Shown: positions 26,293 to 38,103 of the stretch, in pieces
Layout of the letters: each line of letters starts with the position of its first letter
How positions within the stretch are numbered: the stretch's first letter is position 1
Source: Perognathus longimembris pacificus
Lineage: Eukaryota; Chordata; Mammalia; Rodentia; Heteromyidae
DNA length: 64,000 nucleotides
Direction: 5' to 3'
NCBI RefSeq assembly: GCF_023159225.1
Contig: NC_063181.1
Coordinates: 5,105,606-5,169,605 of the forward strand
Notes under the pieces: generated by a model
What the model was told of the DNA's origin: nothing
What the model saw: only the letters and a program-made list of their open reading frames with translations
The model's database searches: none
Made by a program: the position numbers and the translations under genes

Positions 26293-27399
26293 ATGTTAGC
26301 ATCTAGCCTATCTCCCAGTGACTTTAAAAATCAAAATACATGTTAAAAAAAGACATGAAAGAACTATAGGACAGCAGAGAACTTAACACGGTAATTTAAG
26401 ACTTTATAAACTCCCATCGCACTATGTCTCAGCTCTCCATGCTGAGGGCACATTCCTAAACATTTTAAATCCTTTTTTTATTGCTCCCTGAGAGTATCAA
26501 ATATCTGTTGAAACAATGTTTATAAGGAACATCATAAAGAGGGCTTAAATGATGACAAGGTAAGAGTATAAGAGAAAACTGTGAATAACACAGACAACCA
26601 AGATAGTAATCATTAATGTCATTGAGCAGTCTAAAAATTCATTGGATCCGCCACAAGGAGGAATTACCCCATAGAGCAAGCACCGGAGGGAGGGCTCCTA
26701 AGCTTCACTGGCTCATTCAGCTATGGCTGGTATGTAGGTCTTGGTGCCTATGTTAGGCTGGGTTCCATTTTATCTGCATGCCGCTTTCCCTCTACCAGAC
26801 TCTACAGTTCATCTTCCTATCTGCAGGACTTTAATGGATCATTTGGATGCCCTGAGCAATATCCTACAGAGTGCTATAGCCAAAGTACAGGAAGGTTGTT
26901 ACTGAATCTCCTCCTTCCTCTTATACTTGAGAATCGGCAGGTTTTTTAAATCTTGCTTCTCTTCCACCTACTGACACCATACAAGACAGCTCCAAGACTG
27001 AAAAGGTGCACGGAATGAACTCGTGATTGTCACAAGAGAAAAGGATCGCACCTACTTACCTACGGTGTGACCCAATGCTCACTGTCTTCCTGAGAGCTCA
27101 ACTCCACCGCTTGAACTTTGCTTCCCTTTCTATCATCTTAGCGGTTTCAAAAGAAACGGATACCGAACATTAGGAGGAAACAAAGTGGAGATAGATTGAC
27201 TAACAGAAAGGTATTCGCTTGGTTTCCATAAGGAGAAACCGGTAGGCAATTTGGGGACGTTATGAAAGGTCCTGGGCTGTCCCCCTCGCTTTGCTCCCCG
27301 GTGACAGCATACAAAGACAAACTATCTGGCGAGATCTTCCGTCTCTCCCAGCGTTTGATTCTGCGTTTCACAATAGCACCAACCCTTCTCCCCAAGGCG

Positions 27400-29450
27400 G
27401 GTCGGTGGCCGTGGCCGGGGCCGCGGCCGGGCCGGGGCCGGCCTCTCTCCCGGCTCCCACACCACCGATCCCCGGACAGCGCCGGCGCGGGGCGCGAGCT
27501 TTCCTGGGGGCCTTGAAAGCGCCCCGGGCGCCCCCCTCGCCCCAGCTTGTTCACTCGGTCCTGTTCCCCAGAAGTGAAATCGCTCAGGCCTAACCACGAA
27601 GTGACTCCAACCCCACCCTTTGGGGCCAGGTCGGCCCCTGGGGGAGGCAAGGGGACGGGGCCAGGCCTCCTGGGGCCCCCGCGGCCGGAGGAAACGGCCC
27701 CGGGGCCACCGGACTCGGAACGCACCCGGTGGGAGGAGGGAAGAAGCGTCCCGAAGTCCCCCGGCTACGCTCGGGCTGAGAAGGGCTCACCCGGCTAGGG
27801 ATGCCGGGGCCTCGCCGCCCCCCGCCCGGCCCCCGGCCCTCGGGGCGCCCCCGTCCCGCCCAGCGCCGGGCGAAGCGGCCGGGCTCCGGCAGACGCCGCG
27901 TGCCCGCGGCCGCCCGGACCCACGCCGCGGGGGAGCCGGGGGAACGGGGAAGGAGGGCGCCGCCCGCCCCGGGCCGATCCCGCGCGGAGCCGCGGGGCGT
28001 GCGGGCTCCGCGCCCCCCGCGCCCCCCGGGCGGACCCGCCGCGCCGCCGCCCCGGGGCGGCACAAAGCCGCGCGCCGCGGGGGCGGAGCGGGCCACACGG
28101 CGATCCGCCCGGAGCCCGGCGGGGCCCGGCCGGAGCGCGGGGCGAGGGAGGCCGTGCCCGGCCGCGGCCCCAGGCCCGGCCCGGCCCCCGCACCGGGACC
28201 CAGGCAGGAAGCGGCCCCGGGCAGGGCGGCGGTGCGGGGCTGCGCCCCCGGCCGCAGGCGCGTCCCGCCGGAGGGCGGCCGGGGTCCCGGGGGCCGCGGC
28301 GTCCCGAGCCGTGCGGGGCCGGGAGGCGAAGCCCGAGCCCCGGAGACCCGGCCGCCCGGGGCCCCGGCCCCCGCCCGCCCCCGCCCGGGCGCCCGGGCCT
28401 CCCCGCCGGCCTCCTCCCCGGCCCGGCCTACCCGCTCCGCGGCCGCCGGCCCCTCACCCCGGGCCCCGGGCCCCCGCGCGGCCTCCTACCGGCTTCCAGG
28501 TCAGGGTCGAGCCGCCGCCGCCCGCGCGAAACTCGGCTTCCCAGAAGCCGCCGTGGCCGCCGGCCGCGCGCCGCCCAGGCCGCGCCGGGGCCCCCGCTCC
28601 CCCTGCCGGCCGGCCGCCATTTCCGACCCGGCCGCCGAGCCGCCGAACAGCTTCGGGCCGGAAACGCCCGAGGAGCCTCGGCGGCCTTCCGCGCGGCCCT
28701 CCGGAGGGGCGCGGCGCGCGGCATTGTGGGAGGCGCGGGGCGGGGGCGCGGGGGGACGGCGCGCGGGTGCGGGGGACGGGGGGCGTCGGGGGACGGCGCG
28801 GGGGCGGGGGGCGCCGGGGGGACGGCGCGCGGGGGCGGGGGAAGGGGGGCGTCGGGGGGCCCGGGGCGGGGGGCGGCGCGGGGGTGCGGGGGACGGGGGG
28901 CGTCGGGGGACGGCGCGGGGGCGGGGGGGCGCGGGGGGACGGCGCGCGGGGGCGGGGGAAGGGGGGCGTCGGGGGGCCCGGGGCGGGGGGCGGCGCGGGG
29001 GTGCGGGGGGCGTCGGGGGACGGCGCGGGGGCGGGGGGCGCCGGGGGGGACGGCGCGCGGGGGCGGGGGACGGGGGGCGTCGGGGGGCCCGGGGCGGGGG
29101 GCAGCGCGGGGGTCCGGGGCGGGGGGACGATGCGGGGGGCGCCGGGGGACCCGGGAGCGGGACCCGGGAGCGGGACCCGGGGGGTCCGGGGCGGGGGGAC
29201 GGCGCGCGGGTGCGGGGGACGGGGGGCGCCGGGGGGCCCGGGGCGGGGGGCGGCGCGGGGGGACGATGCGGGGGACGGGGGCGGGGGGCCCGGGAGCGGG
29301 ACGACGGCGCGGGGACGCCCCCGGGGACTCACGGGCCCCGCCGCCTCGCCCTCCCGAGGCCCGGGGCGGGGCGGGGCGGCCCGCAGGTGCCCGGGGCCCG
29401 CACGCCCCGCTCGCGGGCCCGCAGTTGGGAAGCACTTTAGATGCTTAAAG
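27400..29450. promoter_or_regulatory. CpG island 1, probable EXTL3 promoter region
   Basis: About 2 kb of extreme G+C content with dense CpG. It lies upstream of EXTL3 on the right side for a minus-strand promoter. On the minus strand it has a YY1-type site (AAATGGCGGC, 28622-28613), a ZNF143-like CCCACAATGC (28730-28721), and possible first-exon donors such as CCG|GTAGGAG (exon end 28490). An ETS-like CCGGAAAC lies at about 28658. Long frames here are compositional. The promoter role is inferred from position and motifs. Confidence 0.7.
28738..29290. repeat. G-rich minisatellite in CpG island 1 (unit about 111-117 bp)
   Basis: The block GACGGCGCGCGGGGGCGGGG starts at 28821, 28938 and 29049, i.e. 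spacings of 117 and 111 bp. Shorter, diverged copies lie on both sides (for example at about 28757 and 29199). G runs of four or more alternate with GACG/GTCG, giving strong G-quadruplex potential on the plus strand. Confidence 0.85.
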
Positions 29451-30754
29451 CAAAACCGAGACCCGGCCGGTCGCGCGGGCGATTAGCACGCACCCCGGGG
29501 CTTGCGCGGCGGTGGCACGCGAGGACCCCGCTCCGAGTGCCCGGCCGCCCCGTCCCCGCCGAGGCCCGCACTCCCGAGGCGCTCGGTCCCTGTGGCTCAC
29601 TCGGGAGCGAGTTAACCCCATCCCCGGAGCTCCGCGCTTCTTCCAAACGTCAGGGTTTTAATCCCTGCGGGGCAGGACTCCGGCCCCCGGGTCTCCTGGG
29701 GTGGGGGTGGGGGTGGCCCTCACCCAGGCCGGGTCGGCTCCTGCCCCCGTGCTGGCAGGAGAACCACACCCCAGCGAGGGCCCCACGGCGGCGGCTGACC
29801 CCGTGCACGGCTGGGAGGCTGAGAACAGGAAGACCCCAGGTCTGGGGTTAGGCATTCCCTCTGTGAAACAACACAGACCAGGCCCGCACAGTATCCTGGA
29901 GTCTCATCCCATCTCCATCTCCCAGTCAACCCCCCCCCCCACCACACACACACTCCATCACTATATTTATGGACCAAAAAGTAACTTCTGCCAATGTATC
30001 CAGGAAAGTCAGAGAAGGGGGGGGGGGGGGAGAGCAGAGCTTTTGGGGAAACTGTTATGCACGGGAGTTGACATCCCTGTCTTGTCTTACAGTTTCTCTC
30101 CTGGGTTTGGCTTTAGAAAGAAGGTGTGGCGGCGGCACACAGGATCCTGGCAGTGTGGGAGGGCACAGACAGGAAAGAATGCCCAGGTGTTGGTTCACCT
30201 ACACCCTGACGAGAAGGGACACGCAGGTGCCTGCCACCCAGAGGCCTCGGCCAGCGCGCATCGTTGCATAAAAGAGCGCACCGCACCGCGTGCCCTTGCT
30301 TTTAGCAGTAACCATGCTTTGGAGACACAATGGATATTCATCCGAAGCTCGGTGGACCCACAGAGCCCCTGGCATTGAGGCCGCTGTCCAGCACCCTCTC
30401 CACAGGGTGTGTCCTTTCCTGCTCCTGCTCCAACTCCCATTCCTTGCTCTCGGGCAAAGTGTGCCTCATCAACAGGGTGCTTCTGGGTTTTTTCCTTCCC
30501 ACACTCCCTGCATGACATGTCAGGCAGCCGAGCCTCCCTGCACCTCGCTCCTCCCCGTGGAGCTCCAGGCCCTGCTTCCCAAGGCCGGCTAGGTGTCACC
30601 ACAGCTTTGTCATCCTGGGAATACATGCTTTATGAAAGCCTGATTGCCAGCCAATATCCTACACCCTTCACAGGCACTGTCGTGTTTTAACCTCACCAGG
30701 CTAAGGCATCTAGACAAGAGAACTGCAGCTTACAGAGAAATAAAGGTATGTGTA

Positions 30755-30951
30755 CAGTTGGCTTGTAATCCTAGCTATTCAGGAGTCTGAGACCTGAGGA
30801 TCCCGGTTCAAAGCTAGCCTGGGCAGGAAAGCCCAGGAGTCTTTTTATCTTCCATTAACCACCAAAATCTAGAAGTGGAGCTGTAGCTCAAAGTGGTACA
30901 ACATTAAAGCTCAGGGACAGCACCTAAGCCTTGAGTTCAAGCCCCAGGATC

Positions 30952-30955
<4 letters not shown>
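30755..30955 (+). mobile_element. Geo-type SINE
   Basis: 'ttggcttgtaatcctagctattcagg' through 'ttgagttcaagccccagga', with its tail turned into a CA repeat. Confidence 0.8.

Positions 30956-30993
<38 letters not shown>
30952..30993. repeat. (CA)n microsatellite
   Basis: About 20 CA units in the tail of the Geo SINE. Confidence 0.95.
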
Positions 30994-30998
<5 letters not shown>

Positions 30999-30999
30999 C

Positions 31000-33250
31000 A
31001 GAAGCTAAACAATCAGGTGCCCACGACCACACAGTGAAGAACTGAGGATGGATTCCAAGTCATCCTCACTCTTAATCCCCATTTTTTTTTTTACCAGAAC
31101 AATCCTGTTACCTAGCCAGAACAGTATTTCTCACTTAGTATTTCTCATGGTTAACCCTTCCCCCCATCTCCCATTCTTCTAGAATACTATTTATAATCAT
31201 GTTAACCACTATCATTCCCCACATAGAAGCTCCAAACCTGACAATCATCTTTGACATCACTCTTGACACTCACATTCAATTTATTTATTTGTTCCGTCAT
31301 CCATCTTTTTGTAATTCTATACCTCCTTCCTTGGTTAAAGTCCCCTTTACCCTGCCCCTGTGCTATCAGCTCTGACTTGGAAACATATCAGAAGCCAGGT
31401 GTGGTGGTGCATGTATGTCTGTAATCCTAGCCTTGGGAGGCTGAAGCTGAGGTGCTTCCATGACAGAAACCCAGTCTCTCTCATTCAGCGCCTAACTTTA
31501 AATTCTTAGAAGACAGGTACGATCAATCGGTCCATCTTGGGTCACACACCTATCCCGGACCACTTTGGTTAAGCAGCAGATCCGCCCCAATTAAACCTAA
31601 CAGAGGGCAATACTTGTAAATAGTACTAATGACCAAAAGACACAAGTACACACCATTCATCTGTGTCCTCATCCAGTTGGACTGTTAAATGCAGAAATGA
31701 TACAAAAAGTTGGCTGGTTAGAGAAGCTGGTAAACATTTCTTCCATAAGGGAACTGTAGTTTGAGTTGTTGCTGTGAGAGGAATATAAAAGGCACAGAGT
31801 GTGTAACAAAAATCATACATACCAAACCAAACTGTGTTCTACCTGGAATTCTGCATTTGACAAATGTCAGCAGAATACTCTTAGGGAGTCCCTACTAATT
31901 GCTTAGCTTTCCCCCATCCAGGAGAATGGGGATTTTGTCCTATAAAGGAGAAATGATGATAGACATCCTTCAGGCTTAGAAAGGGGGGGGGGCGGGCGGC
32001 AGTGGTCATTTTCTAGGAGACGGACACCAGATCAATCGCTAAGAAGCCCCATCAACCTTCAGAAGATGTGAATCAGGAATTATCAGCGGATTTAAGTCAG
32101 ATAAGAACTCGTTTTATGTGTAATGCCTTGATTTTAAAGGTTGATGCTGACAGCCACTCTTTGAGATCTTTTCTATATATAAATTATCGGGCAGTTTTGT
32201 GGTCTATAATTAGAACAACGCACGGCAACGTGTAGACTGGGATCCAGGGTTACTCTCTGCTTCTGCCTATCCATGCCAAAGCGACAAAAGGTCATCTGGA
32301 GCTCCCGGACAGTGCAGTCTGCAGAGTGCTTCTCTCAAGGCCCTGGCTTTGATGTTACTTAAAAAAAAATAGTTGTCTTTTGTCTGGCAAAAGATGGGGC
32401 AGTTTAGGTAGCTAGAAAATAATTTGTGGCAAGAACTCTGAGTTAACATGAGCTGCATGACAAAGCACATTGTATCTTGGTCAAAAACAAAACAACAACA
32501 AAAAACCCCGTAGCCAAGCACTGGTAGCTCATGTGTGTAATCCTAGCTACTCAGGAGGCTGGGATCCAAGACAGCCAGCTCAGTCACTCCTGGATCTTTA
32601 ACCTCCAGAGGTGGTGAGAGAAGAAATCTTGGTATTTTAAAACTGCCAGGTTTGAGCTAATTTGTGATGGAGCAATAGGTCATGAATACAACTTCTTTCT
32701 CCTATTTCAATTGCAAGTTCACTCTGCTCCCACCCTGCCAGTAGCGCAATGAAGGCCCCACCTGGTGTGGATTTACGTCTGGGCTGGAGGCAGAGAAGAT
32801 TAGCAGAAAACAAGCTCCATCACCAGCTTCAGTTTACTCGACCTGACTTCCTCCACCACGGCTCTTTCTCCTTTTCGCATATTGACCAGACAACTTAGTA
32901 AACACAATAATCCAGTTCTAGCAAGGGAATCAATTCCACAAGTTTGTAGGCTTTGTGAAAGGAATCGTTCTATGTAAATATAGCATTTATGAAATTTTAG
33001 GAATCTGGCAAATTTCTGTTGACACTCTAAACTCCAGCTGTCCAAATCACTAAGACACAGGCCTAACCCAACAGAGGAGCATCTCATGTTTCACTGAGAA
33101 AATAGAAGCAAACGTCATGTTTTTTAAATACCTCTTTTAAATACAGATCTACGACTTTCAAGGTTGTAAGTATGAGAGTAAAAAAAAAAATGTTATTTTA
33201 GTAGATACCAGAATCACTCTTCCAGACACAAAATACATGACTAAGAAAAT
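31000..33250. other. Non-coding stretch, mostly unique
   Basis: No coding gene is recognised. It holds a B1-like fragment (about 31390-31480), a short SINE head (about 32515-32580) and a C/G-rich run at about 31983. Confidence 0.6.
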
Positions 33251-33257
33251 TACCTTA

Positions 33258-33440
33258 AATAGGGTACCAGTGGTTCATGCTTGTGATTCTAGCTACTCAG
33301 GAAGCTGTGATCTGAGGGCCATGGTTCAAAGCCAGCTTGGATAGGAAAGTCAGTGAGCCTCTTATCCCCAATAAACTACCAAAAAGCCAGAAGTAGAGCT
33401 GTTGCTCAAGTGGTAGAGCATTTACTTGAGAAAAAAGGAA
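33258..33440 (+). mobile_element. Geo-type SINE
   Basis: 'gggtaccagtggttcatgcttg', 'gctactcaggaagctgtgatctg', 'gtagagctgttgctcaagtgg'. Confidence 0.75.
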
Positions 33441-33534
33441 ATTACCTTAGTATGACTCAAAGTATGGAAGAGAATACAACACAATCTGTGAAACAAAGAG
33501 ATTGCTTAACAGGTGTATAAAAGAGAAAAAAAAA

Positions 33535-33660
33535 ACAGCCAGGCATGGTGGCACACACCTGTAATCTCAGCACTCAGGAGCACCCAGGCAGCTAAAACCT
33601 AAGACATATATTCAAAGACAACCTGGTCTACATAGCAAGACCCTGTCTCTAAAACCAAAA
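33535..33660 (+). mobile_element. B1-like SINE
   Basis: 'gccaggcatggtggcacacacc' through 'agcaagaccctgtctctaaaac'. Confidence 0.8.
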
Positions 33661-34188
33661 CGAGTCCAAGACCAGAACAAGTGAATGGGGAGGGGCGGGG
33701 GGGAGGAACTCAAGCAATAAAGGAGTTGCACCCTGGAGAAAGGGCTGCTGAAGAACATTTAAAGTACAGATATCTATTATTAAGTTATTTGTGTTGCTGA
33801 GGCTATAAATCTCCCCACACCTTCAGTAATACTGTTCCTACGTACAAATGACTCATGCTAGTGATTTGGGGAAAATCCAGTTGCTGGGTAAGCATGGAAT
33901 CAAGAAATGAAAACGGCACAGAGACTCAGTTACGAGGGGATGAGGATTTAATGGCAGTGGACACCCAGAACCAAGTAAGGCATAGCCAGGCTCCTAGAAC
34001 TCGCAGAAAGCTTGGAGTAAACTTCCCAATGGGTGCAGACAGAGAGGACTGAAGCCAGTGTTCCTCAGAGGCTTGCCTTAGCTGAGAGCTGCATAATCCG
34101 CCAACTCTCCTGTCACCTGCGTGGGCCTTTGACAAGCACGTCCCTGCTTCTTTCCTCAAACTAGGTGTTCTGTGGTTACATATAATGC

Positions 34189-34391
34189 CTTTTTTTTTCC
34201 CCCCAGTTCTGGGGCTTGGACTCAGGGCCTGAGCACTGTCCCTGGCTTCTTTTTTGCTCAAGGCTAGCACTCTGCCACTTGAGCCACAGTGCCACTTCTG
34301 GCCTTTTCTGCGTATGTGGGGCTGAGGAATGGAACTCAGGGCTTCATGCATGCGAGGCAAGTGCTCTACCACTAAGCCACATTCCCAGCCC
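34189..34391 (-). mobile_element. IDL-Geo SINE (reverse)
   Basis: T/C run, 'agttctggggcttggactcagg' through 'aagccacattcccagccc'. Confidence 0.9.
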
Positions 34392-34692
34392 TTCTTTCAA
34401 CTTTGTAACATCATTTATTCTCTTCTTGCTACATTCTACATGTGAAAAAAATCATCTTGTCTATCAATGTGTGTTGCTTAAAAGTTCCCACTTTGTAGAG
34501 TAGAATTATTGTCATCATTATGAAGGTTAAAATGTGTACTGTGAAACCTCAGTAGTTACTTAACCTCAATAAATTTTTTTTTAAGTTCCTGCTTTGGCCT
34601 GGCGGATTGGCTCTTATTAAGGGAAAGAGAAACTGTTTTGAGATAAGGAAGGGTTTTTGAAATGTAATGTTTTGTCTTAAATTGGTTTTTCT

Positions 34693-34886
34693 GGGCTGGG
34701 AATATGGCCTAGTGGCAAGAGTGCTTGCCTATGAAGCCCCAGGTTCAATTCCCCAGCACCACATATGTAGAAAACGGCCAGAAGTGGCGCTGTGGCTCAA
34801 GTGGCAGAGTGCTGCCTTGAGCAAAAAGAAGCCAGGGACAGTGCTCAGGCCCTGAGTCCAAGCCCCAGGACTGGCCAAAAAATTTT
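34693..34886 (+). mobile_element. IDL-Geo SINE
   Basis: Full element lacking 'tcgtataca' in the head. Flanks AAATTGGTTTTTCT on both sides. Confidence 0.9.
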
Positions 34887-34919
34887 TTTTAATTTAAATT
34901 GGTTTTTCTATTTTTCTCT

Positions 34920-35157
34920 TTTTTTTCTGTCTGTCCTGCGTCTTGAACTCTGGTCTACAGGCACTGTCCCTAAACTTCTTTAGCTCAAGGCTAGTGCTCT
35001 ACCACTTGAGCCACAGAGCCACTTCCAGTTTCTGAGTAGTTTGCTAGAGATAAGAGTCTCATGGACTTTCCTGCCTGGGTTGGCTTTGAACCATGATCCT
35101 CAGATCTCAACCTCCTGAGTAGCTAGGATTAGAGGCGTGAGCCACCAGCAACTGGCA
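34920..35157 (-). mobile_element. Geo-type SINE (reverse)
   Basis: 'gtcctgcgtcttgaactctgg', 'gccacttccagtttctgagt', 'ttggctttgaaccatgatcc', 'gtagctaggattagaggcg'. Confidence 0.83.
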
Positions 35158-35371
35158 TGTAGACTAGCCCAGGGCCTAGCACACAAAAAACCCTCAGTAA
35201 TGTTGGCTGCTATCATTGTCATCATTCTAGAAAATTCTTCAAAGAATCAACTGCATTTGATGTCACTTTTCTACCACCATTCATTCTTTTATTCCTGGAA
35301 GCCTGGAACCTGCCAGTATATTAAAAATGCTCTTATAAGAGTAATTGGTGGCTTTCTAATTCATGAATTCT

Positions 35372-35617
35372 TTTGTGTGTGTGTCTGTATGCCAGTCCTG
35401 GGGCCTGAACTCAGGGCCTGGTCTCTGTCCCTGAGCATTTTGCTCAAGGCTAGCACTCTGCCACTTCAGTCATAACTTCACTTCTGGCTTTTTTGGTACT
35501 TTATTGGAAATAACAGGCTCATAGACTTTCCTGCCCAGACTGGCTTCGAACGACAATCCTCAGATTTTAGCCTCTAGAGTAGCTAGGATTACAGGTGAGA
35601 GCCACTAGCACCCAGTT
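35372..35617 (-). mobile_element. Geo-type SINE (reverse)
   Basis: TG run, 'gccagtcctggggcctgaac', 'cttcacttctggcttttttg', 'gtagctaggattacaggtg'. Confidence 0.83.
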
Positions 35618-36185
35618 CTAATTAAACTTTTCAGGCATCCTTTTGGAACTCTTCCACATTGTAGAACATCAACAAATATTCCCCTTTTCTTCCAAAAACT
35701 TCCACCTCCTTGATCTATCATCTTTCTCTTCCAAATTGCCCTAGAGTTAGTTTTTCTAGAAAGCAAGCCTAGTACTATCATCAAATCTTCAACCCTTTCT
35801 TTTTTTCTACAGAAAAAAACCTCCATTCCTTAACACTATAAATAATAAGTTCCAACTACTTTTCTTCCCTAGCTTATCAAAAAACATTAGGAGCTTACCA
35901 GCCACTTCATACACACACTGGTTTAATCTCTGCATGGGCTGAACTCTCTGGCTGCAATTTCCTTTCCTCTACCCACACTCCGGTTAACTGGCAAGAATGT
36001 TCATCCTACAAGACTTAGCCCTAAAGCTGTCACTCAAAGGAGGACTGCTTAACCTGTTCAGATTTTCAGAAACGCATTCTAGTCACACAAACATATATGG
36101 GGCAGGGAAAGGAAGACAGAAAGATTAATTTGTGACCTGACAAAAGTTAAAACTTGGTGACTCTGGTTAAGGATGATTTGAAATT

Positions 36186-36330
36186 GATTTTTTTTTTTAT
36201 TGTTGCATGTTGTTTTTTTTCAAATTTTTATTATCAAACTGATGTACAGAGAGGTTACAGTTTCATACGTTAGGCATTGGATACATTTCTTGTACTGTTT
36301 GTTACCTCGTCCCTCGTACCCCCCCCCCGA
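36186..36330 (-). mobile_element. L1 3' end fragment (reverse)
   Basis: T-rich start, 'ttattatcaaactgatgtacagag', then 'cattggatacatttcttgtac'. Likely the 3' end of a rodent L1, ending in a C run. Confidence 0.45.
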
Positions 36331-36356
36331 AATTGATTTTTAAAAAGTTGAAATTT

Positions 36357-36566
36357 GGGGCTGGGGATATGGCCTAGTGGCAAGAGTGCTTGCCTCGTAT
36401 ACATGAGGTCCTGGGTTCAATTCCCCAGCACCACATATACAGAAAATGGCCAGAAGTGGCGCTGTGGCTCAAGTGGCAGAGTGCTAGCCTTGAGCAAGAA
36501 GAAGCCAGGGACAGTGCTCAGGCCCTGAGTCCAAGCCCCAGGACTGGCCAAAAAAAAAAAAAAAAA
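36357..36566 (+). mobile_element. IDL-Geo SINE
   Basis: Full, close to the consensus of this window, A tail of 17. Flanks AAAAAGTTGAAATTT and AAAAAGTTGAAAAATTT. Confidence 0.92.
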
Positions 36567-36794
36567 GTTGAAAAATTTTTTTTAATAATTCTGGCAACTA
36601 TTTCATAAATTTGAAATTTATGCACTCTAACCATGAGGAAGCAATCCAACAAACCCAAGTCAAAATACATTTTACTAAAATAACTGGCCAACATTCCAAA
36701 ACGTCAACGTCTTGAAAAATGACAGGAAGGTGGGGGGAGAAAAGGAAGGAGGTGAAGTGAACTCCATGTAACGGGCGAGGCTGCCCTTAGATGT

Positions 36795-36908
36795 TCTGTT
36801 TTGAGGCACAGATTTTCTATAGAGCTCAAGCTGGCCTCAAACCGGGGAGCTTCTTACCTTACCCTCCCAAGCGCTAGTGAGGACGAGCATGCACCCCCAT
36901 ACCCAGCT
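36795..36908 (-). mobile_element. B1-like SINE (reverse)
   Basis: 'tgaggcacagattttctatag', 'aagctggcctcaaaccgggg', 'accctcccaagcgctagtg'. Confidence 0.6.
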
Positions 36909-37474
36909 CTGGATTGAATGTTAAATTAGGAGGGAAACTGCTGTAAAATACATACTGGAATAAATGATGAAACCTTAAAACAGACTCGATTATGTAACTG
37001 TATTTTAGCAATATTAAATTTCCTGAATTTAAAAGTGACACTGTGTTTAGGTAAGAGAATGTCACTGTGAATGACAAACGCATGCTAAAATATTTAAGGG
37101 CAGAGAAGCGTGGTTTCTGTAACGTTTCGCATAATCAGGTCTCTCTCAGGATTCACTCTGCCTTTTCTGAAAACTATAAACACTGGCGAAAGAAAAGGTC
37201 CATGTGACCCAGATCTTCAAACACCTATCACCAAATGACGAGAGTAGGAAAGAAATTCTGTAATTCATATAAAAACACAAAAGACCCTGAAAAGCCAAAG
37301 CAATCATGAACAAACAGAACAAAACTGGAGCCATTACAGTACCTGATTTCAAAATACTAAGAAGCTGGAGTAATAAAAACAGCCTGGGACTGGCATAAAA
37401 CAGACAGACCCATCTCATGGAAAAAAGGGCCTAGAAATAAATGACCAGACTTACAGCCGATGAACATTCAATAA

Positions 37475-37682
37475 GGGGCTGGGATATGGCCTAGTGGCAA
37501 GAGTGCTTGCTTGCCTCATATACATGAAGCCAGTTCGATTCCCCAGCACCACATATATAGTAAACGGCCAGAAGTGGCACTGTGGCTCAAGTGGCAGAGT
37601 GGTAGCCTTGAGCAAAAAGAAGCCAGGGACAGTGCTCAGGCCCTGAGTCCAAGCCCCAGGACTGGCAAAAAAAAAAAAAAAA
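37475..37682 (+). mobile_element. IDL-Geo SINE inside L1
   Basis: Full element, flanks ACATTCAATAA and AAATTCAATAA. Confidence 0.92.
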
Positions 37683-37884
37683 GAAATTCAATAAATTTGC
37701 CCAGGACACACACTGGGGTAGGACAGTTTGTTTCTTCAGGAAATGGAAAACAGAACATATACATGCAGAAGACAGAGCTGGACTCTTAGTAATACCACAC
37801 TGAAACGCCAACTCAGAATGGATTAAACTTCAATATGGGACCTGGAACCTTAAAACCAGTGGAAGAAAAAAACATAAGAGAAAA

Positions 37885-38103
37885 GGAGGCTTGAATCTGG
37901 GCCTGAGCACTGTCCCTGAGCTCTTTCAGCTCAAGGCTAGCGCTCTACCACTTTGAGCCACAGCGCCACTTCCAGTTTTCTGGTGGTTAATTGGAGAAAG
38001 AGTCTCATGGACTTTCCTGTCTGGGCTGGCCTTGAACCTCGATCCTCAGATCTCAGCCTCCTGAGTAGCAAGGATTACAGGCGTGAGCCACCACCGCCCA
38101 GCT
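37885..38103 (-). mobile_element. Geo-type SINE (reverse) inside L1
   Basis: 'ggcttgaatctgggcctgagc', 'gccacttccagttttctggtgg', 'ctggccttgaacctcgatcc', 'ggattacaggcgtgagccac'. Confidence 0.85.

Larger units (their letters stand above)
17341..27399. other. 5' intron of EXTL3 or upstream DNA, no coding gene seen
   Basis: From the acceptor at 17341 to CpG island 1. It holds the SINEs, L1 fragments and microsatellites listed separately, plus unique AT-moderate DNA, notably 20800-22000 and 26300-27400. No spliced gene or conserved frame is recognised. Confidence 0.6.

Noticed and set aside
27620..29486. Long frames (606, 561, 335 and 292 codons) in CpG island 1
   Set aside because: Pro/Arg/Gly/Ala-only translations open on both strands at once. 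Stops are rare because of the G+C content and the tandem repeat. No domain is present.
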